This document shows positions 1-6,639 of a stretch of 64,000 nucleotides of DNA, piece after piece. How positions within the stretch are numbered: the stretch's first letter is position 1; each line of letters opens with the position of its first letter. Both the position numbers and the translations under genes were made by a program. Below the pieces are notes generated by a model. It was not told where the DNA came from. It did no database searches and saw nothing but the letters and a program-made list of their open reading frames with translations. Origin of the DNA: UBA7067 sp051880615 (GTDB lineage Bacteria > Bacillota > Clostridia > Oscillospirales > Acutalibacteraceae); contig JBJEOH010000034.1 in NCBI GenBank assembly GCA_051880615.1, positions 62,001 through 126,000 of the forward strand, in the 5' to 3' direction.

Positions 1-1
1 A

Positions 2-1036
2 AAGCCCGAAATTGATCCCGAACAGGCAGTCACCGTCCGCAGAATATTCGCCGAATACCTTGCAGGCAGGAGTCTGCTTGAAATCGCAAAAGGGTTGACG
101 GCTGACGGAATTCCTACGGCGAGAGGAAGTTACGAATGGTCTTCGCCGAGAGTCCTCTCCATACTCACCAATGAAAAATACAAGGGTGACGCCCTGCTTC
201 AAAAGACCTATATAGCCGACTGCATCAGCAAGAAGTCCAAAAAGAACAACGGCGAGCTGCCTATGTACTATGTAGAGAACAATCACCCTGCCATCATCGA
301 AAGAGCCGTATTCGACCGTGTACAGGAGGAAGTCTCACGGCGCAACAGCAAGCGAAAGGTGAAACAAACCGGCACTAAGACAGAGCTTGGAAAATACTCA
401 GGTAAATATGCGCTATCAGAAATTCTCTACTGCGGAAACTGCGGAACACCGTACCGCCGATGCACATGGTCAAAGAACGGAAAGAAAAAGATCGTGTGGC
501 GGTGTATCAGCCGTCTTGACTACGGTACAAAATACTGCAAGGATTCACCCTCCATTGAGGAATCGGTGCTGCAAAACGCAATTGCCGAAGCAATCACGAA
601 AAAAGCACACATGGAAAGCGCAAGCATCGAGCGTATCCGCCGTCACATAGAGCTGTATCAAAGCAGTCAGGATATGAGCAGTATCCTCGCAAAGCAGGAG
701 CGCCTGAAAGCGATTCAGGCTCACATTGAACAACTGACCAACATGGACAGCGAAGCAGCTCAAAACGGTGATTTCGACGCACAGTTCGAGAGTCTCTACG
801 CCGAGATGTACACCATCAAGGACGAGCTTGCCGAAGCGGACAAAACAAAATCCAAGCTGGAAACAGCCGCCGATTCCATCGGAGAAATGGCCGCTATGAT
901 GAACGGGCTAAAAAATCATCCTGTAGAGTACAACGACCTTGCGGTACGCCAGCTCATCGAGTGCATTAAGGTGATGTCCGCCGATACCATCCACATCTAC
1001 TTCAAGGACGGTACAAAGATAGAAGCCACACTATAA
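2..1036 (+). CDS. Large serine recombinase, C-terminal part (5' end outside window)
   Basis: The open frame runs in from the left edge, so the catalytic resolvase domain is not visible and this entry is partial. The visible 344 residues begin with the recombinase domain typical of large serine integrases and transposases, with the GIPTARG...WSSPRVLSILTNEKYKG pattern that follows the catalytic domain. A zinc-ribbon follows at about residues 144-180 (CGNCG, then two more spaced cysteines), then a coiled-coil segment rich in E, K, Q and A at about 220-300. Proteins of this family integrate and excise phages, ICEs and TnpX-type mobilisable elements through a covalent serine-DNA intermediate. The 3' end lies 19 bases before the phosphatase gene, so the two are probably co-transcribed. 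No matching attachment site is visible. The family call is firm; the kind of element it mobilises cannot be told from here. Confidence 0.93.
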   Translation, partial: KPEIDPEQAVTVRRIFAEYLAGRSLLEIAKGLTADGIPTARGSYEWSSPRVLSILTNEKYKGDALLQKTYIADCISKKSKKNNGELPMYYVENNHPAIIERAVFDRVQEEVSRRNSKRKVKQTGTKTELGKYSGKYALSEILYCGNCGTPYRRCTWSKNGKKKIVWRCISRLDYGTKYCKDSPSIEESVLQNAIAEAITKKAHMESASIERIRRHIELYQSSQDMSSILAKQERLKAIQAHIEQLTNMDSEAAQNGDFDAQFESLYAEMYTIKDELAEADKTKSKLETAADSIGEMAAMMNGLKNHPVEYNDLAVRQLIECIKVMSADTIHIYFKDGTKIEATL

Positions 1037-1055
1037 GGAACGGAGAGATGAGAGA

Positions 1056-1730
1056 ATGATTTATGTAATGAGCGATATACACGGAAGCATGAACCGCTTC
1101 CAATCCGTGATGTCACAGATCAATCTTACCGCCGAGGACAGCTTATATGTCCTCGGTGATGTAATAGACCGCGGACACTTCGGTATTCGAGTGTTGCAAG
1201 AATTAATGGAAATACCGAACGCAACGGTACTGCTCGGAAACCATGAGCTGATGATGTTAAATGCCCTGACGAAAATAACCGAATCCCGTGAAGAACTTCG
1301 GTTGTGGTATCAGAACGGCGGAAAGATTACCCACATAGACTACTTCGCGCTGGAACCAAACGAGCAGTTTGCAATGCTCGAATATATCCGGCAGATGCCA
1401 TTGACGGCGGAAGTCACGATAAACGGAAACTCATATCTCATGGTACACGGAGCTCCGCCGCAGCTTTACGGACAACTTCTGTCCGATGCAGAAAACGAAA
1501 TAGAGTTTACGGTTTGGACACGGCTTATGCCAAAGGATATGATGCCGTTCGGCAAAACCGTAATATTTGGACATACGCCGACCGCATACTATCAGGAAGA
1601 TGTTCCATTGAGAATATGGTACGGCGGCGATAAAATCGGAATCGACTGCGGTGCGGGAAAAACGCATTCTTCCTGTCGACTTGCCTGTCTGCGACTCGAT
1701 GATATGACGGAGTTTTATTCAGAGTATTAA
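1056..1730 (+). CDS. PPP-family metallophosphoesterase (serine/threonine phosphatase-like)
   Basis: The 224-residue protein carries the dimetal phosphoesterase motifs in order: SDIHG at residues 6-10, GDVIDRG at 34-40, GNHE at 61-64, and later VHGAPP and GHTPT blocks that supply metal-binding histidines. This matches the bacterial PrpA/lambda-phosphatase group of PPP enzymes, which remove phosphate from protein serine/threonine (or histidine) or cleave Ap4A-type nucleotides. The substrate cannot be told from sequence. The ATG is preceded by GGAGAGATGAG. The gene sits 19 bases behind the serine recombinase and ends in a hairpin terminator, so it looks like cargo of the mobile element. No signal peptide is present, so it is cytosolic. 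Confidence 0.88.
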   Translation: MIYVMSDIHGSMNRFQSVMSQINLTAEDSLYVLGDVIDRGHFGIRVLQELMEIPNATVLLGNHELMMLNALTKITESREELRLWYQNGGKITHIDYFALEPNEQFAMLEYIRQMPLTAEVTINGNSYLMVHGAPPQLYGQLLSDAENEIEFTVWTRLMPKDMMPFGKTVIFGHTPTAYYQEDVPLRIWYGGDKIGIDCGAGKTHSSCRLACLRLDDMTEFYSEY

Positions 1731-1743
1731 CCTAAACAAAGCG

Positions 1744-1779
1744 TCCCCGGCAAGATCGACTTGTCGGGGATTCCTTTTC
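1744..1779 (+). terminator. Rho-independent terminator after the phosphatase gene
   Basis: An 11-bp stem (TCCCCGGCAAG pairing with CTTGTCGGGGA, one G-U) with a 5-base loop is followed by TTCCTTTTC. It closes the recombinase-phosphatase unit. Confidence 0.8.
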
Positions 1780-1857
1780 AAAAGCCCAAACGAAATGAAA
1801 CACCTATTGAGTATCAATGCGCTTTGTTTGAACATCAGAATTCATTTTGAATTTTCC

Positions 1858-1886
1858 TTGCTTTTCAAATATGCATATGTTATAAT
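1858..1886 (+). promoter_or_regulatory. Strong sigma-A-type promoter with extended -10
   Basis: TTGCTT (1858-1863), a 17-base spacer and TATAAT (1881-1886), with TG one base upstream of the -10, form a near-consensus promoter. No convincing gene follows before the terminator at 1989-2015, so it may drive a short non-coding transcript. Confidence 0.6.
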
Positions 1887-1891
1887 ATCTA

Positions 1892-2015
1892 AGAACCTTG
1901 TGGGTTCAAGTCCACATCAGAATTTTGCGGTGGCATCTTTTTTGCTACCTCTTGACATCTTAAATGTTCAAAAAAGATATTTAGCCTCAAAAGCCCGATT
2001 TTATCGGGCTTTTTT
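1892..2015 (+). ncRNA. Candidate small RNA, promoter to terminator, no clear ORF
   Basis: The 124 bases between the promoter and the hairpin terminator contain no protein-like frame; a 76-codon frame across it reads as low-complexity chance sequence. A T-arm-like segment lies at 1899-1917 (GGGTTCAAGTCC inside a short TGTGG/CCACA stem), and a second hairpin at 1928-1948 (GGTGGC/GCTACC). The T-arm resemblance could mark a decayed tRNA fragment left by an integration event rather than a functional RNA. Expression is unknown. Confidence 0.3.
1989..2015 (+). terminator. Rho-independent terminator
   Basis: The stem AAAAGCCCGA/TCGGGCTTTT with a 5-base loop runs into TTTTTT. It ends the transcript predicted from the promoter at 1858-1886. 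The region 2016-2173 is AT-rich with nothing else recognised. Confidence 0.8.
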
Positions 2016-2173
2016 GGTGTTCTGACATTGATTTTCCAATGTAATTTTTTATAGATATTTTAAGCCGATTTTTTGGTGTTTACAAAGATGATCCCTCGTA
2101 CACAGGCTATAAAACTTAATATTGTTATATAGAGTTGAAGTTATAGGAATATAATTTCGGCTCTTTTTTTATT

Positions 2174-2220
2174 GGCAATCGTTTTAATTCTTTGATTAGA
2201 ACGGTTGCCTTTTTTATTTT
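2174..2220 (+). terminator. Hairpin terminator upstream of the small mobile-element genes
   Basis: GGCAATCGTTTT pairs with AGAACGGTTGCC (12 bp with G-U pairs, 12-base loop) and is followed by a run of T. Its position just before the 52-residue gene at 2248 means it could also act as a leader attenuator. Confidence 0.65.
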
Positions 2221-2247
2221 GCAAAAAAACTGAAGGGAATGATTGAT

Positions 2248-2406
2248 ATGTATTTTACCGACACACCCGAACTCAGGAGGTTTGAAAGAGAGATGCGTCA
2301 GAAACCTAATTTTGACAGGCGAAATGATGATTGTGATGAAAATGAAATCTCACATTTCTCTGACAACAAAAATGTCAATACAAACAGAAAAAAAGACGGA
2401 GGTTGA
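2248..2406 (+). CDS. Small mobile-element-type protein, 52 aa, function unknown
   Basis: The ATG at 2248 has GAAGGGA upstream and encodes 52 residues starting MYFTDTPELRRFEREMRQKP. From memory, short proteins with this opening occur beside DUF4314 genes in Firmicute integrative elements; no search was run. The body is rich in charged residues and asparagine and the last third is lysine/asparagine-rich, so it is probably a small soluble protein. A longer frame in another register starts at a TTG at 2243 and reads less like a protein. The gene lies 76 bases before the DUF4314 gene, with a 13-codon ORF between them. Confidence 0.55.
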   Translation: MYFTDTPELRRFEREMRQKPNFDRRNDDCDENEISHFSDNKNVNTNRKKDGG

Positions 2407-2410
2407 TTTT

Positions 2411-2452
2411 ATGGCAATAAAAATAAGAAGTCCTACTAAAGCTATTACTTAA
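2411..2452 (+). CDS. 13-codon ORF, possible truncated remnant
   Basis: An ATG at 2411 sits 8 bases after a perfect GGAGG and encodes MAIKIRSPTKAIT before a TAA. The strong ribosome binding site suggests a once longer gene that has lost its 3' part, or a leader peptide. It is too short to assign. Confidence 0.25.
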   Translation: MAIKIRSPTKAIT

Positions 2453-2482
2453 ATCAAAACTAAATAAATTGGAGATGATAAC

Positions 2483-2728
2483 TTGAACGAATATGAAAGA
2501 CAGCTTAGAATAGCTGAAAGCACAAAGAAATTGTATCCGCCGGGTACAAGAATTGAGCTTATCAGTATGAAGGACCCTTACGCACCTGTTCCGGCAGGCA
2601 CAAGAGGAACAGTAAAATTTGTTGATTCAATGGGAACGATATTCCCTGAATGGGATAACAATCGAACCATTGGTATCGTTCCCGTAGAGGACTTATTCAG
2701 AAAGCTCACGGTAACCGAAAAAACATAA
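2483..2728 (+). CDS. DUF4314 domain-containing protein
   Basis: The 81-residue protein contains the DUF4314 pattern PPGTRIELISMKDPYAPVPAG, then GTRGTVKFVDSMG and a WDN-containing strand, over residues 19-72. The fold is expected to be a small SH3-like beta barrel. The biochemical role is unknown; the family is typically found among ICE and plasmid maintenance genes. The start is a TTG at 2483 with TTGGAGATGA upstream, since the nearest ATG is out of frame. The gene ends 11 bases before a perfect 16-bp terminator hairpin. Confidence 0.85.
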   Translation: MNEYERQLRIAESTKKLYPPGTRIELISMKDPYAPVPAGTRGTVKFVDSMGTIFPEWDNNRTIGIVPVEDLFRKLTVTEKT

Positions 2729-2739
2729 CAAATTATAAA

Positions 2740-2785
2740 AAAACAGCCTTGTAGAAGTGTTATCTACAAGGCTGTTTTCCTTTAA
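2740..2785 (+). terminator. Strong terminator after DUF4314 gene
   Basis: A perfect 16-bp stem from 2740-2755 pairs with 2763-2778 around a 7-base loop and ends in TTTTCCTTT. Because the 5' arm begins with A's it could work in both directions and would also stop the minus-strand gene ending at 2940. Positions 2786-2939 hold nothing else I recognise. Confidence 0.85.
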
Positions 2786-2939
2786 ATTGCAGAAACATTT
2801 CTGCAAAAATATTCATTTTATGCTTTCTTATGTTTTTTATTTTAAGCGAAAAGTTTTTTCATTTTTTGCGAAAAGCCACAGATAAAGCGCTTCAGCAGTA
2901 GATACGATACAAAATCTACACAAAACGATCTCATTTAGT

Positions 2940-3890
2940 TTAGGGCCTTACAAGATATACTTCTGCCTTGTTGCCGCTGGTCGTTTTTAACTCGCCTATG
3001 CCGTACTGGGTTCCGCCGGATTCGATGAATTCATATAAATCGATTTTTCCGTAGCCGCCATCGCCGTATACCCGGTTGATGTCGAAGGAACCGCTGAAAT
3101 CGTAGGACGGATCGCCCGACTCGTCCTCCCAGCCGTCGCCGTAGTTGATCTTATACGGCTGTACGGTAACCGTGCCGTCAGTATCTATTGTGACATAGAC
3201 AAGTTCCCATATGCCGTCAAATATGAATTCGCCTTTCCACTTTCCGAGAAGCTCGTCTTTGCTGAGGAAGGAGCCGTCAAGACTACCGCTCATAGCGTCG
3301 GATATCCAAGCAAAATCATAGTTTTCAATCTTACCGAGGCTGTCGGTGTAGGGCAGGTCGGCTGCGGGCTTGGTGGGCTTTTTGGTGGGCTTTTCAGTTG
3401 GCTTTTCAGTCGGCTTTTCGGTTGGCTTTTCAGTCGGCTTTTCGGTCAGCTTTTCAGTAGGCTTTTCAGTAGAAGCTTCTGTCACTTGCTCCGATACAGA
3501 GGTTGTCGCAATCGGTGGATTGTTTACGCCTTGCTTCAGCTTAGGTAAGAAAAAGATTAAAAATACAACTATAGCCGCTATCACTACAACTCCGGCGACA
3601 ACGAGAGAGATGATAAGAGCCGTGTTATTCTTTTTTGGTGGCTTCTGATTGCCGTATTGAGGATAGGGCTGAGCCGTCTGCTGATAGGGTATGTATTTCT
3701 GCTGTGGTTGCTGTAGCTGTTGTGACCGCTGTGGCTGCTGTGGTGGTTGATTATAAGGGTCACCGTTGTACTGTGTGCGGGTTTGTTCAGGCTGAACGCT
3801 CGCCGGAGAGTCGAGTTTCGCGCCGCAGTTATTACAGAACGCATTTCCCTCTTCTATGGGCTTTCCGCAGTTAAAACAGAATTTTGCCAT
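2940..3890 (-). CDS. Zinc-ribbon membrane protein with Thr-Glu-Lys-Pro repeat linker
   Basis: The 316-residue protein starts MAKFCFNCGKP, and a zinc-ribbon fills residues 1-30 (CFNCG and CNNCG pairs). A Q/P-rich cytosolic segment follows at about 40-85, then one transmembrane helix at about 88-113, then a linker of repeated PTEK units at about 138-170, then an extracellular domain of about 145 residues rich in G, D, Y and S. This layout is common in Firmicute proteins of unknown role that carry a cytosolic zinc-ribbon and a secreted sensor- or binding-like domain. The ATG at 3890 is chosen over the GTG at 3905 because GGAGG lies 8 bases ahead of it and overlaps the GTG. The gene is last in a minus-strand group with lipoprotein and DUF3592 genes. 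The C-terminal domain was not recognised. Confidence 0.75.
   Translation of the reverse strand: MAKFCFNCGKPIEEGNAFCNNCGAKLDSPASVQPEQTRTQYNGDPYNQPPQQPQRSQQLQQPQQKYIPYQQTAQPYPQYGNQKPPKKNNTALIISLVVAGVVVIAAIVVFLIFFLPKLKQGVNNPPIATTSVSEQVTEASTEKPTEKLTEKPTEKPTEKPTEKPTEKPTKKPTKPAADLPYTDSLGKIENYDFAWISDAMSGSLDGSFLSKDELLGKWKGEFIFDGIWELVYVTIDTDGTVTVQPYKINYGDGWEDESGDPSYDFSGSFDINRVYGDGGYGKIDLYEFIESGGTQYGIGELKTTSGNKAEVYLVRP
3370..3474. repeat. 12-bp tandem repeat encoding PTEK linker
   Basis: About eight imperfect copies of a 12-base unit (GGCTTTTCAGTC and variants on the plus strand) encode the Thr-Glu-Lys-Pro linker of the zinc-ribbon membrane protein. Copies differ mainly at the wobble positions. Slippage here would change linker length without shifting frame. 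Confidence 0.85.
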
Positions 3891-3934
3891 TGATATTACC
3901 TCCACTGAATATTTTGTCTATATTTGAATAGTGT

Positions 3935-4450
3935 TTATACTCCCGGCATCGGCGAGAAGGTAGCCTCCCCCGATACCGCATCCATTTCAAAAACATCCTT
4001 GCCGAATTCGTCAGCCGATAGCTCGCCGCTGATCTGATAAGTCATCAGCTTTTCTGCGAAGTCCTTCGCATCCCAGCCGTAAGACCAGAAATCGACTTTT
4101 ATGTATGCCTTCGCTTTCGAAAAAAATTGAAGCCTTGTTTCGCTGTTATCCGCAAAATCCGCAAATACGCTGAGATCGTCGCCCAGCAACGAACCGGGCT
4201 CCAGCGTTATCTCATATTCACTCTCGGGCAGGAGCCCTTCCAATGTGTTGCCCAAATAGGCATACGCTTCGGCATATATATCCGAGGACAGGAATGTCAG
4301 GCGCTTTTCGTTATTTGCTCTGTTTAAATCGGTTATCTCTTTGAAGATTTCATCGTGCGTTTTATCCTTTTCCGGCTGACCGCAGGATACAAGCAACATC
4401 GCAGAAGAAATCATAAACGCTGATATAATGATTAATATAATTCTTTTCAT
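3935..4450 (-). CDS. Lipoprotein of unknown function
   Basis: The 171-residue protein has a basic start (MKRI), a hydrophobic core and a lipobox ending in LVSC at residues 20-23, so it should be lipidated by Lgt and anchored on the outer face of the membrane. The mature part begins GQPEKDK and is a single soluble domain of alternating helices and strands with no motif I recognise. The start has no strong ribosome binding site. It lies between the zinc-ribbon protein and the DUF3592 pair on the same strand, which suggests a shared envelope role. It is not similar in sequence to the lipoprotein at 5472-5927 beyond the signal. Confidence 0.7.
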   Translation of the reverse strand: MKRIILIIISAFMISSAMLLVSCGQPEKDKTHDEIFKEITDLNRANNEKRLTFLSSDIYAEAYAYLGNTLEGLLPESEYEITLEPGSLLGDDLSVFADFADNSETRLQFFSKAKAYIKVDFWSYGWDAKDFAEKLMTYQISGELSADEFGKDVFEMDAVSGEATFSPMPGV

Positions 4451-4544
4451 AATATAATTCTTGTTATTTTAACAGTGTGTTGTGATGTAATGATAAACAA
4501 AGTAGTATTGATGGGGCGTATCGGAAAGACAGACTATTCAGATT

Positions 4545-4937
4545 TTACAGAAAACAGCACCAAATCAAAACAGCGCCAACGAAAATCAACACAAGTCCTA
4601 TAGGCAACGGAAACAGATGCCCGACAAATCGCATTTCTTTGGGATTTTTCGGGTTGTAATAAATTTTCATTTCTGAATCAATCGGATATTTCGTTTTTCG
4701 ATAAGTCCGAAAATATGCCTCTTCGGTGTAGCTTTTGCCGTCAACGACATACCCCACAATCGGACGGTAATGAGTATGCTCTACGCCACGGAAAAAGGTA
4801 TATTCTTTTTCCAGCTTTACGACGGTTGCATTTATAGGCACGGTGCATTTTATGTAAGTCATAACCTTTGCCATAATCAAAAGAAGACCGATACCGGCAA
4901 GTATAATACCCACAACTAAAAAGAACATATCACTCAT
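4545..4937 (-). CDS. DUF3592-like membrane protein A
   Basis: The 130-residue protein has a transmembrane helix at each end (about 4-26 and 108-129) enclosing a beta-rich domain with the DUF3592-type pattern YRPIVGYVVDGKSY, then IYYNPKNPKEMRF. The function of the family is unknown; the central domain should face one side of the membrane, with both termini on the other. It follows the second DUF3592 gene by 4 bases, so the two are translated from one message and are probably paralogues (both end in a short loop plus a hydrophobic segment). GGGTGA precedes the start. Confidence 0.75.
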   Translation of the reverse strand: MSDMFFLVVGIILAGIGLLLIMAKVMTYIKCTVPINATVVKLEKEYTFFRGVEHTHYRPIVGYVVDGKSYTEEAYFRTYRKTKYPIDSEMKIYYNPKNPKEMRFVGHLFPLPIGLVLIFVGAVLIWCCFL

Positions 4938-4941
4938 AGTT

Positions 4942-5337
4942 TCACCCGTTTAGCGAAGTGACAAAAATTACCCCGACAATTATCAACATAATGCCTATAA
5001 ACGGCAGAATAAACCCACCGCCTTTGGTGAAACTCTCATTCGGTTTTTGGGGATTGTAATACACTTTGATATTGCCGCCGATTTGGATTTTCCTGGGTTT
5101 AGAGTAACCTTTATTTCCTTCTCCGCGGTAAATTTGTCCGTTCACTACATATTCAAATTGAGGATAATAAAAATAGTGGTTGAAGCCCTCGTCGTCGGTT
5201 TCCTGATATTCTCGCACACCGATTATTCTTCCGACGGTTCTGCCCGAGCATTTTATTTTCTTTATAATGCCTGATATAATCGCAATCACTCCGACAATCA
5301 ATAATCCGATTCCGACTAAAATGTTAGTGGATACCAT
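4942..5337 (-). CDS. DUF3592-like membrane protein B
   Basis: This 131-residue paralogue of the neighbouring DUF3592 protein has an N-terminal helix (about 4-23), a central domain with the YYPQFEYVVNGQIYRGE and KVYYNPQKPNE patterns, and a C-terminal helix. The ATG at 5337 is preferred over a GTG at 5406, because AGAGGAGTGA lies at the right distance and the extra 23 residues do not look conserved. A 38-bp copy of its start region recurs at 6006-6043. Function is unknown. Confidence 0.75.
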   Translation of the reverse strand: MVSTNILVGIGLLIVGVIAIISGIIKKIKCSGRTVGRIIGVREYQETDDEGFNHYFYYPQFEYVVNGQIYRGEGNKGYSKPRKIQIGGNIKVYYNPQKPNESFTKGGGFILPFIGIMLIIVGVIFVTSLNG

Positions 5338-5352
5338 AAAAATCACTCCTCT
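5315..5352. repeat. 38-bp direct repeat, copy 1
   Basis: Identical over 38 bases to 6006-6043. It spans the ribosome binding site, the ATG and the first eight codons of the DUF3592 protein B gene on the minus strand. Confidence 0.9.
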
Positions 5353-5471
5353 TTCTTTATTACGATTGCCAAAAGAAACGCTGATACTTCCATTTTCATA
5401 GAACACATCTCCTTTTCCGGAACCTCAAATTTTTATAATGATAAAATAAATACCGTTTACGGTTCGGCGAA

Positions 5472-5927
5472 CTACTGCTTCTTTACGAAGTGGGTGGTTG
5501 ATTTTCCAAGTTCCGTTTCCATCGCCCATAGCAGTTCTCCGTCCTTATAGGTGTAGATAACAGGGTCGAAGCCGTTTCTCATAATTTTCACACCGCCTTC
5601 GGTAAATTCCCATGTGCTGTTGTCATCAACTTCATCTTCATTTACCCGCGTTGAAAACGTATGGTCGGCATAAAGAGTTATCTCCGTGGCTGGTCCGTTT
5701 TTCTCATAGTCATATATACTGCCATCAGCTTCTTCAGTAATTGTTGCTTTCCATGTTCCCAAGTACAGATTTTCATCATTTAAGTCTATGTCGCTGCTGC
5801 CCTCGGCATTTGCATCGTTGCTGCTTCTGGCATATTCGCGATCTTCGAATTCGCAGCCTGTCAGTGTGATTCCCAGAGCTGCAATTATAACACAGCATGC
5901 AAAGATGATAGTTTTTTTAAATTTCAT
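5472..5927 (-). CDS. Lipoprotein with lipocalin-like C-terminal domain
   Basis: The 151-residue protein starts MKFKKTIIFACC and has a lipobox LTGC at residues 22-25, giving a membrane-anchored lipoprotein. After an acidic S/N/D-rich linker (about 30-53) a compact domain begins YLGTWKATITEE and continues with alternating strands ending WAMETELGKSTTHFVKK. This resembles the small lipocalin-like beta-barrel domains of Firmicute lipoproteins, whose ligands are mostly unknown. AAGGAGGACGAAAC precedes the ATG. The gene lies between two copies of a 38-bp direct repeat, so recombination between them would remove it. Confidence 0.7.
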   Translation of the reverse strand: MKFKKTIIFACCVIIAALGITLTGCEFEDREYARSSNDANAEGSSDIDLNDENLYLGTWKATITEEADGSIYDYEKNGPATEITLYADHTFSTRVNEDEVDDNSTWEFTEGGVKIMRNGFDPVIYTYKDGELLWAMETELGKSTTHFVKKQ

Positions 5928-5962
5928 GTTTCGTCCTCCTTAATCATAATAATGAATAATGC

Positions 5963-6028
5963 TTAATCAATCAACAATACCACGACGCCGATAAATCCGG
6001 CACCTACTAAAATGTTAGTGGATACCAT
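5963..6028 (-). pseudogene. Truncated copy of DUF3592 protein start (21 codons)
   Basis: Reading the minus strand from 6028, the first nine residues MVSTNILVG match DUF3592 protein B exactly, with the same ribosome binding site. The frame then diverges into GAGFIGVVVLLID and stops. It appears to be the remnant of a third DUF3592 gene or the scar of a duplication or deletion. It may still be translated as a one-helix membrane peptide. Confidence 0.6.
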
Positions 6029-6043
6029 AAAAATCACTCCTCT
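6006..6043. repeat. 38-bp direct repeat, copy 2
   Basis: Identical over 38 bases to 5315-5352, 691 bases away, in the same orientation. It carries the ribosome binding site and start codon of the truncated DUF3592 copy. Confidence 0.9.
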
Positions 6044-6320
6044 GTTATAATATATTTGCTATACGCAGTATAGCCGGGTGTACACGGCAGGGTTTCATTT
6101 CTAAGATATAAATAGAAGGATAAAACGGACAGACGATCGCCTTCTGTTAATTTACCTTGTTATCTATACCGCAAAAAACACAACATTAAAATTGGCTTTT
6201 GATTTATAAAATATTTCAAGCAAATAAACAAAACCCATATGATAATCTGATTTTTTTCATATAAATCGCACTACTTTTTTGTGGTTTAATTGTAGCATAC
6301 TTTTATTATGGGAACAACAA

Positions 6321-6356
6321 CTGCCACGGCATTGTCATTGACAAGTTGCGTGGCAG
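6321..6356. promoter_or_regulatory. Two-tier hairpin in intergenic region
   Basis: CTGCCACG (6321-6328) pairs with CGTGGCAG (6349-6356), and inside it TTGTC pairs with GACAA. No run of T follows on either strand, so it is not a classical terminator. It could be an operator, a processed RNA stem or the edge of a small mobile repeat. Confidence 0.45.
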
Positions 6357-6438
6357 TAATTGATTTTATTTGATTAAATAAGAAAATCGTGCTATTATTA
6401 TAAAAAATATGATTATCTCTTTTTTTCACCTAAGATAT

Positions 6439-6467
6439 TTGGCTTGTTTTATGAGATAAACTATAAT
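6439..6467 (+). promoter_or_regulatory. Candidate promoter of the double-HTH gene
   Basis: TTGGCT (6439-6444), 17 bases, TATAAT (6462-6467). The -10 lies inside the left arm of the 14-bp inverted repeat, so a protein bound to the repeat would block this promoter. The predicted leader is about 165 bases long. Confidence 0.5.
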
Positions 6468-6594
6468 TTAGCCGAGTACCTCGGCACATAAATCGAGTGG
6501 AAAAGTCGGATTGTTTTGAAAAAACGGATACCCGAATTTTTGAATTATTGCAACCTATCCACTCGACCTTAATTCCGCATTAAATTATAGTTTA
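6457..6594. repeat. Nested inverted-repeat element upstream of the HTH gene
   Basis: A perfect 14-bp inverted repeat (TAAACTATAATTTA at 6457-6470, its complement at 6581-6594) encloses a short hairpin GCCGAG-TAC-CTCGGC at 6471-6485 and a 9-bp inverted pair TCGAGTGGA (6493-6501)/TCCACTCGA (6558-6566). As RNA it would fold into a closed multi-branched structure of 138 nucleotides. It may be a regulatory leader, a binding site for the downstream regulator, or a MITE without a clear target duplication. Confidence 0.6.
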
Positions 6595-6639
6595 GCTTAC
6601 TAAAGGGGATAACCTGATAAAAAATAAAGGGAGACGGCT

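Noticed and set aside
1899..1917. Considered as a true tRNA 3' end
   Set aside because: The T stem is imperfect in tRNA register, no acceptor stem or CCA follows, and no anticodon arm lies upstream; at most it is a relic.
1795..2025. A 76-codon plus-strand frame over the candidate small-RNA unit
   Set aside because: It lacks a ribosome binding site, runs across a promoter and into a terminator, and its residues look random.
2243..2452. A 69-codon frame from a TTG at 2243
   Set aside because: It overlaps the better 52-residue gene at 2248, which has a proper ATG and a familiar protein opening; the 2243 frame has no ribosome binding site of its own at proper spacing.
3376..3471. Regular 12-bp repeats considered as a CRISPR-like array
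   Set aside because: The units are contiguous without spacers and encode an in-frame PTEK linker of a membrane protein.
6457..6594. Considered as a retron-type ncRNA because of the closing stem and branched fold
   Set aside because: No reverse transcriptase gene is present; the downstream gene is a HTH regulator with no YxDD motif.
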